From: Phocaeicola plebeius
Lineage (GTDB): Bacteria > Bacteroidota > Bacteroidia > Bacteroidales > Bacteroidaceae
Assembly: GCA_022767125.1 (NCBI GenBank)
Contig: JALEPZ010000059.1
Location: forward strand, 1-64,000
DNA length: 64,000 nucleotides
Direction of reading: 5' to 3'
Shown piece after piece: positions 9,152 to 20,143 of this stretch. How positions within the stretch are numbered: the first letter of the stretch is position 1; each line of letters opens with the position of its first letter. The notes below the pieces were generated by a model that searched no databases, was not told the origin of the DNA, and saw only the letters and a program-made list of their open reading frames with translations. Position numbers and translations under genes: made by a program.

Positions 9152-12058
9152 ATGAAAAGAAAAGTATTGAGCACGTTGCTTTTATTCGTCTGCCTGTGTA
9201 CCTTGGCACAGGGCACAGGAGGGAAAGCGACCGTTACAGGAACCGTCGTGGACAACGACGAACAATCTCCAATCATACAGGCCACCGTACAGGTGCTGTC
9301 GGTGAAGGACAGTTCGATGGTAGTAGGCAATGTCACCAACGAGCAAGGCCGGTTCTCGGTCTCTGCCCGGCCGGGCAACTACCTGCTGAAGGTGTCCTAC
9401 ATCGGCTACACCTCGTATTTCCAGCCCCTGACCCTGACCCGGAACAAACCGAACGTGAATGTGGGCAAGATTGCCCTGCGTACGGATGCCATCATGCTGA
9501 AAGAAGCGGTGATTGTGGCAGAGGCTCCCGAAGTGACTGCTTCGGAGGACACGCTGGTGTATAACAGTTCCGCCTACCGGGTTCCCGAAGGCTCCGCGCT
9601 GGAAGAACTCGTCAAGAAACTGCCGGGCGCAGAAGTAGATGAGAGCGGAAAGATTACCATCAACGGAAAGGAAATCAAGAAAATCATGGTCGATGGCAAG
9701 GAGTTCTTTGCCGATGACCCGAATATCGCCATGAAGAACCTGCCGGTGAACATCATCGACAAAGTGAGAGCCTATGATAAGCAGAGCGACATGGCCCGCA
9801 TGACCGGCATCGATGACGGAGAAGAGGAGACGGTACTAGACCTGACCGTAAAGAAGGGCATGAACCGCGGCTTCTTCGGCAACGTGGACGGGGCAGCCGG
9901 CTCGAAGGACCGCTACAGCGGCAAGCTGCTGGCCAACTATTTCCGTGACAAGACACAGCTCACCGTCATCGGCTCCATGAACAACGTGAACGACGAGAGC
10001 TTCCCCGGCGGAGGCGGCGGAGGACGCTGGCGCAGCAACAACGGACTGACCTCCGTCAAGATGGGTGGCTTCAACTTTGCCGCCGAAACTCCGAAACTGG
10101 ATGCCGGAGGCAGCGTGAACTTCAACTACAAGGACCAGGATATCCTCAGCAAATCATCGACGGAGACCTTCGTGTCGTCCGAACGCAGTTCGTTCGCCAA
10201 TGCCTTGAGCCATAACCGCAACAAGAAGACCAACCTCACTGCCGACTTTCGCATTGAATGGAAACCGGACTCGCTGACGAACCTGATGTTCCGTCCGCGC
10301 GTTACCTATGGTAAGACAGACAATGCGACCGCCGAGCAGTCGTACACTTTCAACACCGACCCTGGACTCTCCACCGATGACCTCCTCGGCACGGATAATG
10401 TCACGGGACTGGTACCTGAAGAGAATGTCGTCAACTCGGTACTGAAGAACGCCCTGCAGAAAGGATCCGACGTTTCGGCAGGCGGCTCGCTCCTGTTCAA
10501 CCGCCGCCTGGGCAAGGCAGGACGCAACCTGACCTTCCGCGGACAATACTCCTACACGAACAGCAGCAGCGAACAGTTCTCTGCCTCCGAAACAGAATAC
10601 TTCCAACAGACAGCAGACCTGGCGGATGAGGCCACCCAGGAACGGATGAAGGAAATCCTCCGCCGCTACATTGATACCCCGACCAAAAGCTACAGCTACA
10701 GTGCCCGCCTCTCGTACAGCGAACCCATCTTCAAGGGGGCTTTCCTGCAGTTCGGCTACAACTTCCAGTATAAGCGGTCGGACACGAACAACCGCACCTA
10801 CAACATGCCGGACGACTGGACCGTATGGGGACCTGCTGCCTACGATGGCTACGGCGAACTGGATGCTGCCCTGAGCAAGAGCGCAAAATACGACTATTTC
10901 AACCACCAGATGGACCTGACCCTGCGCTACATGACGAAAAAGTTACGCATGAACGCCGGTCTTTCGTTCCAGCCGCAGAAGACCAAGCTGAGCTATGAAC
11001 AGGGAGTTCTCGACACGACGGTAGTCCGCAACGTGTTCAATTTCACCCCGACCTTAGACTTCCGCTACACCTTCTCGAAGACCAGCCAGCTGCGCATCAA
11101 CTACCGTGGACGGAGCACCCAACCCAGCATGATTGACATGCTGCCTATCACCGACAATACCGACCCGCTGAACATCAAAGTCGGCAACCCGGGACTGAAA
11201 CCGACCTTCACCAATTCGCTGATGGTGTTCTACAACACCTTCAACACTGAGAAGCAGCGCGGCATAATGGCACACCTGAACTTCCAAAACCAGCTGAACA
11301 GCATCAGCAACCGCCGCATCTATAACGAGACGACGGGTGGATACACCACGACCCCCGAGAACATGAACGGCAACTGGAGCGTTTTCGGTATCGTGGGTAC
11401 CAATACGGCACTGAACAACAAAAAGTACACCATCAGTACCTTCACCAATGCCAACTACCAGAACCAGGTGAGCTACATCAGCAACCGAAACGTGACCACC
11501 GATACAGACAAGAACACCATGAAAAACCTCAGCCTGAGCGAACGCCTGCGCGGCACGTACCGCAACAACTGGTGGGAGTTCTCGCTGAACGGCTCCATCA
11601 CCTACGGGCACGCCCGCAACAGCTACAACACGGAGAACAACATGGACACCTACCAGTTCTCTTACGGTGCCAGCACCAACGTGAACCTGCCCTGGAACAT
11701 GACCCTCTCGACCGACCTGACCCAGCAGTCGCGCCGCGGTTATACCCTCTCGTCGATGAACACCAACGAACTCATCTGGAACGCACAAATCGCACAGAAC
11801 TTCCTGAAGGGCAACTCAGCGACGCTGAGCCTCCAGTTCTACGACATCCTGCACCAGCAGAGCAACATCAGCCGCACCATCAGTGCTGCCCAGCGCAAGG
11901 ACGTTGAGTACAACGCCATCTATAGCTATTGTATGGTTCACTTCGTCTATCGGTTGAACCTGTTTGGCGGCAAGGGCGCACAGCGCCCGTCGGGCATGGG
12001 CTTTGGTTCCGGCGGTCCCGGACAGGGTCACGGAGGTCCGGGCCGACGCCCGTTCTGA
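9152..12058 (+). CDS. outer membrane beta-barrel / TonB-dependent-receptor-like protein
   Basis: Signal peptide, carboxypeptidase-regulatory-like domain (GTVVDNDEQSPIIQATVQV), long beta-barrel; Gly-rich C-terminus. Confidence 0.82.
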   Translation: MKRKVLSTLLLFVCLCTLAQGTGGKATVTGTVVDNDEQSPIIQATVQVLSVKDSSMVVGNVTNEQGRFSVSARPGNYLLKVSYIGYTSYFQPLTLTRNKPNVNVGKIALRTDAIMLKEAVIVAEAPEVTASEDTLVYNSSAYRVPEGSALEELVKKLPGAEVDESGKITINGKEIKKIMVDGKEFFADDPNIAMKNLPVNIIDKVRAYDKQSDMARMTGIDDGEEETVLDLTVKKGMNRGFFGNVDGAAGSKDRYSGKLLANYFRDKTQLTVIGSMNNVNDESFPGGGGGGRWRSNNGLTSVKMGGFNFAAETPKLDAGGSVNFNYKDQDILSKSSTETFVSSERSSFANALSHNRNKKTNLTADFRIEWKPDSLTNLMFRPRVTYGKTDNATAEQSYTFNTDPGLSTDDLLGTDNVTGLVPEENVVNSVLKNALQKGSDVSAGGSLLFNRRLGKAGRNLTFRGQYSYTNSSSEQFSASETEYFQQTADLADEATQERMKEILRRYIDTPTKSYSYSARLSYSEPIFKGAFLQFGYNFQYKRSDTNNRTYNMPDDWTVWGPAAYDGYGELDAALSKSAKYDYFNHQMDLTLRYMTKKLRMNAGLSFQPQKTKLSYEQGVLDTTVVRNVFNFTPTLDFRYTFSKTSQLRINYRGRSTQPSMIDMLPITDNTDPLNIKVGNPGLKPTFTNSLMVFYNTFNTEKQRGIMAHLNFQNQLNSISNRRIYNETTGGYTTTPENMNGNWSVFGIVGTNTALNNKKYTISTFTNANYQNQVSYISNRNVTTDTDKNTMKNLSLSERLRGTYRNNWWEFSLNGSITYGHARNSYNTENNMDTYQFSYGASTNVNLPWNMTLSTDLTQQSRRGYTLSSMNTNELIWNAQIAQNFLKGNSATLSLQFYDILHQQSNISRTISAAQRKDVEYNAIYSYCMVHFVYRLNLFGGKGAQRPSGMGFGSGGPGQGHGGPGRRPF

Positions 12059-12108
12059 CCCGGCTGTGTCTGCCTACTGGCAGCGACAGATCTCCGATAT
12101 CCATATCT

Positions 12109-12160
12109 CCGCCACCGGTTCCGTCCTGACTTCCTCATGATGGAACCGGTGGCGGTCTTT
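12109..12160 (+). terminator. intrinsic terminator
   Basis: Perfect 14-bp stem CCGCCACCGGTTCC / GGAACCGGTGGCGG then TCTTTT. Confidence 0.85.
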
Positions 12161-12240
12161 TCCGTCAGACCAACGATAGGACTCCCTATTCTGCGGCATG
12201 CTGACTGTCTTCCAGTGACGATATAGTTTTCATGTATTTT

Positions 12241-12273
12241 TTTGTATCATCTCATATTTTTTGCCTACTTTTG
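12241..12273 (+). promoter_or_regulatory. Bacteroidetes-type promoter of the ECF sigma gene
   Basis: TTTG at 12241, 21-nt spacer, TACTTTTG at 12266-12273 (TTTG-N19-21-TAnnTTTG consensus). Confidence 0.7.
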
Positions 12274-12343
12274 CTACCGACAGGTAAAATGACGAATAGG
12301 CCGTGCGCCGATCACGTCGGAACGACGGTTGTTGCTGAATACC

Positions 12344-12940
12344 ATGGAAAATGCCGAAAAGAAACTGATAGAACAATTAAAGCAAGGAGACGAGAGGGCT
12401 TATAGCTATCTGTACGACAGCTATTACGTTCTCTTATGCTGCATAGCCAACAGCTATGTAAAGGACAGTTTCACGGCAGAGACCATTGTCAGCGATGTCA
12501 TTTTCCACATGTGGGAAATCCGTTCCACGCTGAACATCACCCTCTCACTCACCTCCTACCTGTCGAGGGCAGTCCGCAACCACAGTCTCAACTACCTCGC
12601 TTCGGGGTACGAGCGGAACGAGCTGCAGCTGTCCTTCCTACTGGCGGAAGAAATGCCCGACGAAGAGGTATTCGTTTCCGACGATACCCCGCAGGTGCAG
12701 ATCGAGCGCAGGGAAATGCTGAAACGAGCCTTCGACTCCATCAACCGGCTGCCCAAAGAATGTCGTGAGGTATTCAAGAAGAGCCGACTGGAGGAAAAGA
12801 CCTACACGGAAATCGCCGACGAACTGGGCATTTCGGTCAATACCGTGAAATACCACATGAAGAATGCCATTGCCTCCCTGCAGGGCGACCTGCGGAAGCG
12901 CACCTTGTTCATAGTATTGGTTTGTTTGGGCAATTTATAG
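12344..12940 (+). CDS. ECF-type RNA polymerase sigma factor
   Basis: Sigma70 region 2/4: GDERAYSYLYDSYY, INRLPKECREVFKKSRLEEKTYTEIADELGISVNTVKYHMKNAI. Confidence 0.9.
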   Translation: MENAEKKLIEQLKQGDERAYSYLYDSYYVLLCCIANSYVKDSFTAETIVSDVIFHMWEIRSTLNITLSLTSYLSRAVRNHSLNYLASGYERNELQLSFLLAEEMPDEEVFVSDDTPQVQIERREMLKRAFDSINRLPKECREVFKKSRLEEKTYTEIADELGISVNTVKYHMKNAIASLQGDLRKRTLFIVLVCLGNL

Positions 12941-13011
12941 TGAATTAAATGCAGGAGACTACCCTCCGGAGACGGTTGGATTGTCCTATGTATGTGCTAA
13001 AAGAACATTTG

Positions 13012-14031
13012 ATGATTAGAGACAAAAAACACATTGACGAACTGATTTCCGCCTGCCTGGCCGGTCAGTTGGACCGGGCTAGTCAGCAGGAACTGGACGC
13101 ATGGACAGACGCTGCGCCGGAGAACGGACGCTACTTCGAGCATCGGCAGCAGGAATGGTTTGCAGCCATCAGCGAACAGCAGAAGGCTGTGTTCGACAAG
13201 GACAGAGCCTTCACCCGTTTTTTGGAAAAGACGGAGGAAAGTTGTGTGCGTACTCATCCCGCCACGAATCCTCCCCGACAGTTCCGGCTGTCCCGCGTAT
13301 GGGAGTATGCCGCCGCGGTGGCCATCACGGTGGTCATCGCCGTATTCTCCTATCGCAGAGGCGAACAGAAGGTAGTCAGCCATTATACGGACATCGTCAT
13401 CGACGTTCCGCTGGGCTCGCGCACCGAACTACAGCTGCCCGATGGTTCCACGGTCTGCCTCAATGGCGGATCGCACATCAGCTACTCGCAGGGCTTCGGC
13501 ATCCACGACCGCTCCCTCACGATGACGGGTGAAGGTTACTTCGAAGTGCAGCACGACGAAGAGTTGCCCTTTCTGGTCAATACCCCCAACCTCTCGCTGC
13601 GGGTCATCGGCACCAAGTTTAATTTCCGCGACTACACCGACGACAAGGAGGCGATTGTCTCCTTACTTGAGGGAAAGGTCAACCTCTGTAACCTGTTGCG
13701 GAAGGAAGAGATCACCCTGTCGCCCAACGAACGGGCGGTGCTGGACAAAGAAAGCGGCAAGATGACCCACGAACGGACTGCCGCCACCAACGCCATGCAG
13801 TGGACCAACGGCTACCTGTTCTTCGACGAGGAACTCCTGCCGGACATCGTGAAGGAACTGGAACGGAGTTACAATGTCCGCATACAGATTGCCAACGAAG
13901 AACTGGATCACATCAAGTTCTACGGCAACTTCATCCGTCGCGAACAGACCATCCAGGAAGTACTGGACATCCTGTCCGCCACCGGAAAAATCAACTACCG
14001 CCAAAAAGACAGCGTCATCATCCTCTACTGA
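13012..14031 (+). CDS. FecR-family anti-sigma factor
   Basis: TM segment then DVPLGSRTELQLPDGSTVCLNGGSHISY, GEGYFEV; C-terminal DUF4974-like region. Confidence 0.9.
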   Translation: MIRDKKHIDELISACLAGQLDRASQQELDAWTDAAPENGRYFEHRQQEWFAAISEQQKAVFDKDRAFTRFLEKTEESCVRTHPATNPPRQFRLSRVWEYAAAVAITVVIAVFSYRRGEQKVVSHYTDIVIDVPLGSRTELQLPDGSTVCLNGGSHISYSQGFGIHDRSLTMTGEGYFEVQHDEELPFLVNTPNLSLRVIGTKFNFRDYTDDKEAIVSLLEGKVNLCNLLRKEEITLSPNERAVLDKESGKMTHERTAATNAMQWTNGYLFFDEELLPDIVKELERSYNVRIQIANEELDHIKFYGNFIRREQTIQEVLDILSATGKINYRQKDSVIILY

Positions 14032-14210
14032 CCCCTTATTCCGTCAAGCCCTGTTCTCTTCTCTAACGAACTGTCCGAGAACAGTATGAAAAGACATGGC
14101 CGGTGGCCCAAAGTCCTCGGAGAGTCTTTTTTTAGAAAAAAAGAAGCTTTCCGACTACCCTTTTCTCTCATTTCTCCTGTCTGTGCACTGTAACTGATAA
14201 CTGAATAAAC

Positions 14211-16523
14211 ATGAAATTCACCTTTGTACTGACGGCCCTTTCCTCAGCCCTTCTGTGCTTCAGCTGTACCGAGAAAAAAGAGGAACCAAGTTTTCTTCCT
14301 GATTACCGAGGGGTGTGGACAACACCTCCCGGACATACTCCTACCATCTTGTCGCCCGACGGCGCCATCTGCGGCAACGGCGACATCGGCATGGTGCTGG
14401 GTGGTACCCCCGACCGCCAGACCTTCTATTTGTCGAAAGCTGACTTCTGGAAGGCCCAGAACGGCTATCCCAACGGCGGTGTGGCACACATCGGCCGACT
14501 GCAGCTGACCGTGCCCGGCATGGAGAATGCCTCGTACCACGTTGAGCAGCAAATCAGCGACGCTACCCTGAACGGCTGCTTCTGTCTGCCGGACGGTAGC
14601 GGCTACCGCCTGCAAGCATGGTGTGCCGCCACCCGCAACATCGCCGTCATCCGCGTGACGGCAGAAAACGCTCCTCTCCGCTTCCGGTTAGGATGGGCAG
14701 CCCTGCACAAAAGCCAAGACATCACCACCACCGAAGGCACCACCGACGGCTTCGACTGGTACGTGCGAAAATTCGACGACCCCACCCTGGAATGGCCCTC
14801 CGCCGTCTGCGTCAGCCGTCAGGTTGTACCGGCACCGACGGACAGCCTTATTGCCCTCTCCCCCGGCGAAACGGCCTCCATCGTCCTGGCGTTCTGTACC
14901 AACCACGACCGCGATGACTACCGGCAGCACGCACTCCAGCTGCTGAAGGAGAACGGTCCCGACCGTCTGCAGGCACTGTTCGACACACACCGCCAGTGGT
15001 GGGCATCGTTCTGGAACCAGTCCCAGGTCTGTCTGGGCGACACCACTTTGGAGAAATACTACTACGGCTCCCACTATCTCTTGGCGTGTAGCAGCCGCAA
15101 TCCCGCCTTCCCTCCCGGCCTGTGGGGTACCTGTCTTACGACCGACCATCCGGCATGGGCAGGCGACTACCACCTGAACTATAACCACCAGGCTCCGTGG
15201 TGGGGCGTATATTCATCGAACCATGTCGAGCTGTCCGACCCCTACGACACCCCCATCCTGGAATACATGGAAAAGGGACACGAACACGCCCGGGCCTTCC
15301 TCGGCAAGAAGGGTGTCTATTATCCCGTCGGCATCGGCCCGAAAGGCTGGTGTTCCAGCATGTATCCACTGACCGCCGCCGACATGAAGAAGGTATATGG
15401 TATCACCGAGACCGGATTGGAAGGCGGCTATATGTTCCTCGGGCAGAAGAGCGACGCGGTCTTCGCCACCGCCAACATGTTCATGCGCTTCTACCATACC
15501 TACGACCGCACGTATGCCGAAAAGGTCTATCCCTTCATCCGCGAAGTCGCCGACTTTTGGGAGGACTACTTGGTGTTCGAGGACGGACGCTACGTGAGCT
15601 ACAATGACTGCTTCTGGGAAGTGGGTCCGTGGGAAGGCAAGGACTACAAGAAAAACTTTGGCGACATCAACCCCACCGTCTCTTTAGGGCTGTGCCGGAT
15701 GCTCTTCCGGGGCATCATCGAGATGAGCCAGTTTCTGCAGAAAGACACGGACAAGATAGAGAAGTGGCAGCACATCCTGACCCACCTGAGCGACATCCCC
15801 ACCGTGGAAGTAGAGGGTGTCACTCGCATCAAGGCGTGCGAAGGCGGCAACGGATCGGGCAGCCGGACTGCTCCCGGCTTCGGACGGGTGATGATGCACG
15901 GACTGGTGTTCCCGTCGGGTGCCTTCGGCCCGGTCAACGACCCGGCATTCGCCAAGATACTGCTGGACGAAGTCTATCGCTGGAAGACGGACACCATCCC
16001 GACCACCGCTGAATGGAAAGATGCCGGCTGGACCAACCTGAGCAACGGTTTCGAAACCTATTTCACCTCGGCTGCCCGCTTAGGCTACGACGGCGAGAGC
16101 CTGCTGAGCGAACTTCTGACCCGCATTCAGAAAACGGCACTGCCCAACCTGTGGGTGACCCAGTCGGGCGGCGGCATCGAGACGATGAGTGCCATCCCCT
16201 CGTGCATCAATGAGATGCTGCTGCAAGGCTACGAGGGTGTCATCCGCATATTCCCGGTATGGCCCAAGCACCGTCCCGCTTCATTCCGCCACCTGCGTAC
16301 CCACGGTGCCTTCCTCGTGTCCGCATCGTGCAAGCAGGGCGAAACGGAATCGGTGACACTGTTCAGCGAACAGGGACGCACCTGCATCCTGGAGAATCCG
16401 TGGAAAGGCAGTGCGTGCGAAGTGGTCCGGTCGGACGGATCCCGACAAGTGATTGAAGGCGACCGGATAGAGCTGCCCACCTCGAAAGGGGAAACCCTCC
16501 GACTCCAGAAACAGGCACGCTGA
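14211..16523 (+). CDS. secreted lipoprotein, GH95-like glycoside hydrolase
   Basis: Lipobox LLCFSC; GNGDIGMVLGG N-terminal region and long (alpha/alpha)6-barrel-like region with LNYNHQAPWWGVYSSNHVE. Confidence 0.6.
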   Translation: MKFTFVLTALSSALLCFSCTEKKEEPSFLPDYRGVWTTPPGHTPTILSPDGAICGNGDIGMVLGGTPDRQTFYLSKADFWKAQNGYPNGGVAHIGRLQLTVPGMENASYHVEQQISDATLNGCFCLPDGSGYRLQAWCAATRNIAVIRVTAENAPLRFRLGWAALHKSQDITTTEGTTDGFDWYVRKFDDPTLEWPSAVCVSRQVVPAPTDSLIALSPGETASIVLAFCTNHDRDDYRQHALQLLKENGPDRLQALFDTHRQWWASFWNQSQVCLGDTTLEKYYYGSHYLLACSSRNPAFPPGLWGTCLTTDHPAWAGDYHLNYNHQAPWWGVYSSNHVELSDPYDTPILEYMEKGHEHARAFLGKKGVYYPVGIGPKGWCSSMYPLTAADMKKVYGITETGLEGGYMFLGQKSDAVFATANMFMRFYHTYDRTYAEKVYPFIREVADFWEDYLVFEDGRYVSYNDCFWEVGPWEGKDYKKNFGDINPTVSLGLCRMLFRGIIEMSQFLQKDTDKIEKWQHILTHLSDIPTVEVEGVTRIKACEGGNGSGSRTAPGFGRVMMHGLVFPSGAFGPVNDPAFAKILLDEVYRWKTDTIPTTAEWKDAGWTNLSNGFETYFTSAARLGYDGESLLSELLTRIQKTALPNLWVTQSGGGIETMSAIPSCINEMLLQGYEGVIRIFPVWPKHRPASFRHLRTHGAFLVSASCKQGETESVTLFSEQGRTCILENPWKGSACEVVRSDGSRQVIEGDRIELPTSKGETLRLQKQAR

Positions 16524-16611
16524 CAATCGGAACGACAGTCAACTTGATTTTTAAACGACACTAAAAAAAGGAGGTACCCGAAGGAAAAAGAGCCCCAACT
16601 TATCAGCAAAC

Positions 16612-16642
16612 AAAAAACCGGAAGGTGTGCGAGACCTTCCGG
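16612..16642 (-). terminator. minus-strand intrinsic terminator in the leader region of susC
   Basis: Minus strand reads CCGGAAGGT-ctcgcac-ACCTTCCGG followed by TTTTTTG; no minus-strand protein gene nearby. Confidence 0.7.
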
Positions 16643-16700
16643 GCAAGGATTCGATGCACAGTCATCGAAGACTGCACACGTGAAAAAAACCTTGAAACAA
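16612..16700 (-). ncRNA. candidate antisense sRNA upstream of susC (DonS-like position)
   Basis: Minus -7-like TACTTTTG at 16713-16706 about 70 nt upstream of the minus-strand terminator; weak -33. Confidence 0.4.
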
Positions 16701-16774
16701 TTCTGCAAAAGTAATAAAAACCTTTCTGTTTCAAGGCTGAATAACCAAAAAACCAACCCTCAATTAGTTTATTT

Positions 16775-19700
16775 ATGAATTACAGAAAGAAGGCTTTACT
16801 TACCATGACGGCATTGCTCTGTCTGAATGCCGGGATTTTTGCCCAGTCCGTCTCCCTGAACTTAGGCAATGTGTCCGTCAAGGAAGCCATGAACAAGGTA
16901 AAGGACACGAGCGGCTACTCGTTTGTCTATTCGAAAGGCGACATTGATACCGGCAAAAAAGTATCCGTCAAAGCCCAGCAGTTAGACGAAGCCATCCGCC
17001 AGATTCTTGACGGGCAGAACGTGACGTACGAAATCAAAGGAAAGAACATCATCATCAAGAGAATCACTGCCGGACGACAGAAAGGCAACTCCCGCAAGGT
17101 GAGCGGTGTGGTCAAGAACAGCCAAGGCGAACCGATTATCGGTGCGAATGTCTCGGTCAAAGGCACCAGTATGGGAACCATCACCGACATCAACGGTAAT
17201 TATGAACTGGATATTCCCAACGGATCGACCATTTCCATTTCTTATATCGGCTTCCTGACACAGGAAATCGCTTCCCACGATAAAAGTGTGCTGGACATTG
17301 TCTTGAAAGAAGATGCTAAAAGTCTGGATGAAGTCGTGGTCGTCGGTTACGGAACCATGAAAAAGAGCGACCTGACAGGAGCCATTACCCAGGTAAAAGC
17401 CAAAGACCTTCCGCAGACAGGCAATATGTCGTTGGGACAAATGCTGACAGGTAAAGCGGCTGGTATGCAGGTATCCTTGCAAAGTGCCCAGCCAGGCGGT
17501 GGTGTCTGGATGCAGATTCGTGGCAATGCTTCCGGAGGAGCCGGCAATAGCGGACCGCTGTACGTCATTGACGGTTTTCCCATTACATCAGACAATGTGG
17601 AACCCGGCAGCGGCAACCAGTACAGTTCCGGTAACAAGTCCGCCCTCAACAACCTGAATCCAGCCGACATCGAATCCATCGAAATCCTGAAGGACGCATC
17701 GGCTACCTCTATCTATGGTGCCCGTGCCGCCAATGGTGTCGTGCTCATCACAACCAAACGAGGCAAGGAAGGCGAGAAACCCAAAATCCAGTATTCCGGT
17801 TCGGTGTCTTTTCAAAAACGGGTCAAACAAATCGATATGCTGGATGCACAAGGATTCATGACCGAAACCAACCGCGTCCTCTATGAAGACTGGCTGTCCG
17901 ACAACCGTATCGCTCCTTACGGCACCACAGACCCTTCTACCGTAGCTCCCTATTCTCCCAAATACACCGACGAACAGATTGCCAACGCCCAGACCACCGA
18001 CTGGTTGGGGGCTGTAGAAAGAACAGGTATCATCACCCAACACAACCTTTCGTTGACAGGGGGTACAGACAAGTCCTCCTACTACATTTCTGGCAACTAC
18101 TACAACCATCAAGGTGTCATCAAGAACAACGGCATCGAACGCTATTCAGGCCGTGTCAACTTCGACCAAAAGTTGGGCAACTACTTCAAAGCAGGAATCA
18201 ACCTGAATCTTAGCGAAGTAAAGAGCGACAACGTCGCATTGGGCACTGGCGGTAACGAGAATGCAGGTGTCATCCGTGCGGCCATGAATGCCAATCCCAG
18301 TCTCCCCATCTACGACGAAGAAGGCAACTATACACTGGATCCTGACCAGCCGTATCTGGCCAATGCCGTATCATTGCTGGAAATGAAAGACCAGAGCACT
18401 ATCGACCAGGTGCTGGGTAATTTCTATTTGTCCGTCAATCCCCTCAAAGGGCTGGAAGTCAAAATGAATGCCGGGTTCCAACAGAATAAGGGTACCCGCA
18501 ATACATATATTCCGAAGACCACTCTGTATGGCCAGAAGGCAGGCGGTTCGGCTTCCCGTGCCTACTCCAACCAGTCGAGCAAGCTGTTTGATGTCACCGC
18601 GTCCTATAATACCATCTTCAACGAGAAGCATCATCTGTCGGCGATGGCAGGTTACTCCTACCAGCACTTCAAGTCCGACGGTTTCAATGCAGGCAATAGC
18701 CGCTTCATCTCCGATGCATTCACCTGGAACAACTTGGCAGCAGGCGAAAACAGCAAGCCCTCGGTTGGCTCCTACGGTAGTGAAGAAGTGTTGGGGTCTG
18801 TATTCGCGCGTCTGAACTACAACTATGACAGCCGTTATCTGATTTCTGCCACCATCCGTGGCGATGCTTCCTCGAAATTTGCCGAGAACCATCAATGGGG
18901 ATATTTCCCTTCCGTAGCAGTGGCATGGCGTGTCATCAACGAGAAGTTCATGCAGAAGCAGGAGGTTATCTCCGACCTGAAACTGCGTGTCAGCTTAGGA
19001 CAGACTGGTAACTCCAATATCGGTAATAATGCGTTGGCACTTTACTCCACCGGATACAACTTCAATTTCGGCGATTCGGAGTCTATAGGTGTTGCACAAA
19101 GCCAGCTGGCGAATCCCAACCTGAAATGGGAGACGACTACCGAACTCAATGTCGGACTGGACTTCGGCTTCTTTCAGAACAGAATCACCGGTTCAATGGA
19201 GTACTTCACCCGAAGGGTTTCCAATCTGTTGGATAGCAAGACATTGATGCAGTACAATCCCATCAGTTCCGTCGTGGCCAATATCGGCGTAAAGGGCAGT
19301 AAGGGTTTCGAACTGGGTATCAATACCCGCAACCTCATCGGTGCGTTTACCTGGTCCTCCGACTTTGTCTTCTCCTTCTACCGCGACCGTTGGATCGAAC
19401 GGAATCCTCAATGGAAGAAAGCAATTTACGAAAACGAAAAGGATATGCTGAATCCGTACTACCTGTACCTGTCGGACGGTCTGGTACAGCCGGAAGACAT
19501 GAATCCGGACGGCACCTGCAAAATCCCCCACATGCCCAATGCTAAACCGGGGATGATCAAGTACAAGGACGTGAACGGACGCGACGAGAACGGCAATCTG
19601 CTTCCAGGTCCTGACGGAAAGCTGGACGATGCAGACATCGTGTACCTGGGTACAAGAACCTCCAAGTTCTACCTAGGTTTCGGCAACACCTTTACTTATA

Positions 19701-20131
19701 AAGGGTTCGACCTGAATATCTTTTTCTATGGCTACTTCGGGCGCAAACTGGAGAATCCGGCATACGACTGGTATCTGAAACGGTCTTGGTTCCTGAAGAA
19801 CGGTGTGAACATGGCACAGGCTGTTACAGACCGCTGGTCACACGATAATCCTACCGGCAAGTACCCGAACAGCATCATGAACCCCTACGAACGCTCTTCC
19901 GACTTCTGGCTGGAGAATGCCAATTTCCTGCGCTGCAAGAACATCACGTTGGGATATACAGTACCCAATATCAAGAAACTGGATAAATTCATACAGAGTC
20001 TCCGAATTTACGGCGATGTACAGAACCCGTTTGTCATCACCAAGTACAGCGGTGTTGACCCGGAAATGGACAGCATGGCTGCCTATCCTACCCAGCTGAC
20101 TGTATCTTTCGGAGTAGATATAACATTCTAA
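16775..20131 (+). CDS. SusC/RagA TonB-linked outer membrane protein with STN domain
   Basis: STN-like N-terminus (VSLNLGNVSVKEAMNKVKDTSGYSFVYSKGDI), CarboxypepD_reg-like domain, plug (VVGYGTMKKSDLTGAI), RGNASGGAGNSGPLYVIDG, barrel to C-terminus. Confidence 0.94.
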   Translation: MNYRKKALLTMTALLCLNAGIFAQSVSLNLGNVSVKEAMNKVKDTSGYSFVYSKGDIDTGKKVSVKAQQLDEAIRQILDGQNVTYEIKGKNIIIKRITAGRQKGNSRKVSGVVKNSQGEPIIGANVSVKGTSMGTITDINGNYELDIPNGSTISISYIGFLTQEIASHDKSVLDIVLKEDAKSLDEVVVVGYGTMKKSDLTGAITQVKAKDLPQTGNMSLGQMLTGKAAGMQVSLQSAQPGGGVWMQIRGNASGGAGNSGPLYVIDGFPITSDNVEPGSGNQYSSGNKSALNNLNPADIESIEILKDASATSIYGARAANGVVLITTKRGKEGEKPKIQYSGSVSFQKRVKQIDMLDAQGFMTETNRVLYEDWLSDNRIAPYGTTDPSTVAPYSPKYTDEQIANAQTTDWLGAVERTGIITQHNLSLTGGTDKSSYYISGNYYNHQGVIKNNGIERYSGRVNFDQKLGNYFKAGINLNLSEVKSDNVALGTGGNENAGVIRAAMNANPSLPIYDEEGNYTLDPDQPYLANAVSLLEMKDQSTIDQVLGNFYLSVNPLKGLEVKMNAGFQQNKGTRNTYIPKTTLYGQKAGGSASRAYSNQSSKLFDVTASYNTIFNEKHHLSAMAGYSYQHFKSDGFNAGNSRFISDAFTWNNLAAGENSKPSVGSYGSEEVLGSVFARLNYNYDSRYLISATIRGDASSKFAENHQWGYFPSVAVAWRVINEKFMQKQEVISDLKLRVSLGQTGNSNIGNNALALYSTGYNFNFGDSESIGVAQSQLANPNLKWETTTELNVGLDFGFFQNRITGSMEYFTRRVSNLLDSKTLMQYNPISSVVANIGVKGSKGFELGINTRNLIGAFTWSSDFVFSFYRDRWIERNPQWKKAIYENEKDMLNPYYLYLSDGLVQPEDMNPDGTCKIPHMPNAKPGMIKYKDVNGRDENGNLLPGPDGKLDDADIVYLGTRTSKFYLGFGNTFTYKGFDLNIFFYGYFGRKLENPAYDWYLKRSWFLKNGVNMAQAVTDRWSHDNPTGKYPNSIMNPYERSSDFWLENANFLRCKNITLGYTVPNIKKLDKFIQSLRIYGDVQNPFVITKYSGVDPEMDSMAAYPTQLTVSFGVDITF

Positions 20132-20143
20132 TTATTAGCGAAT

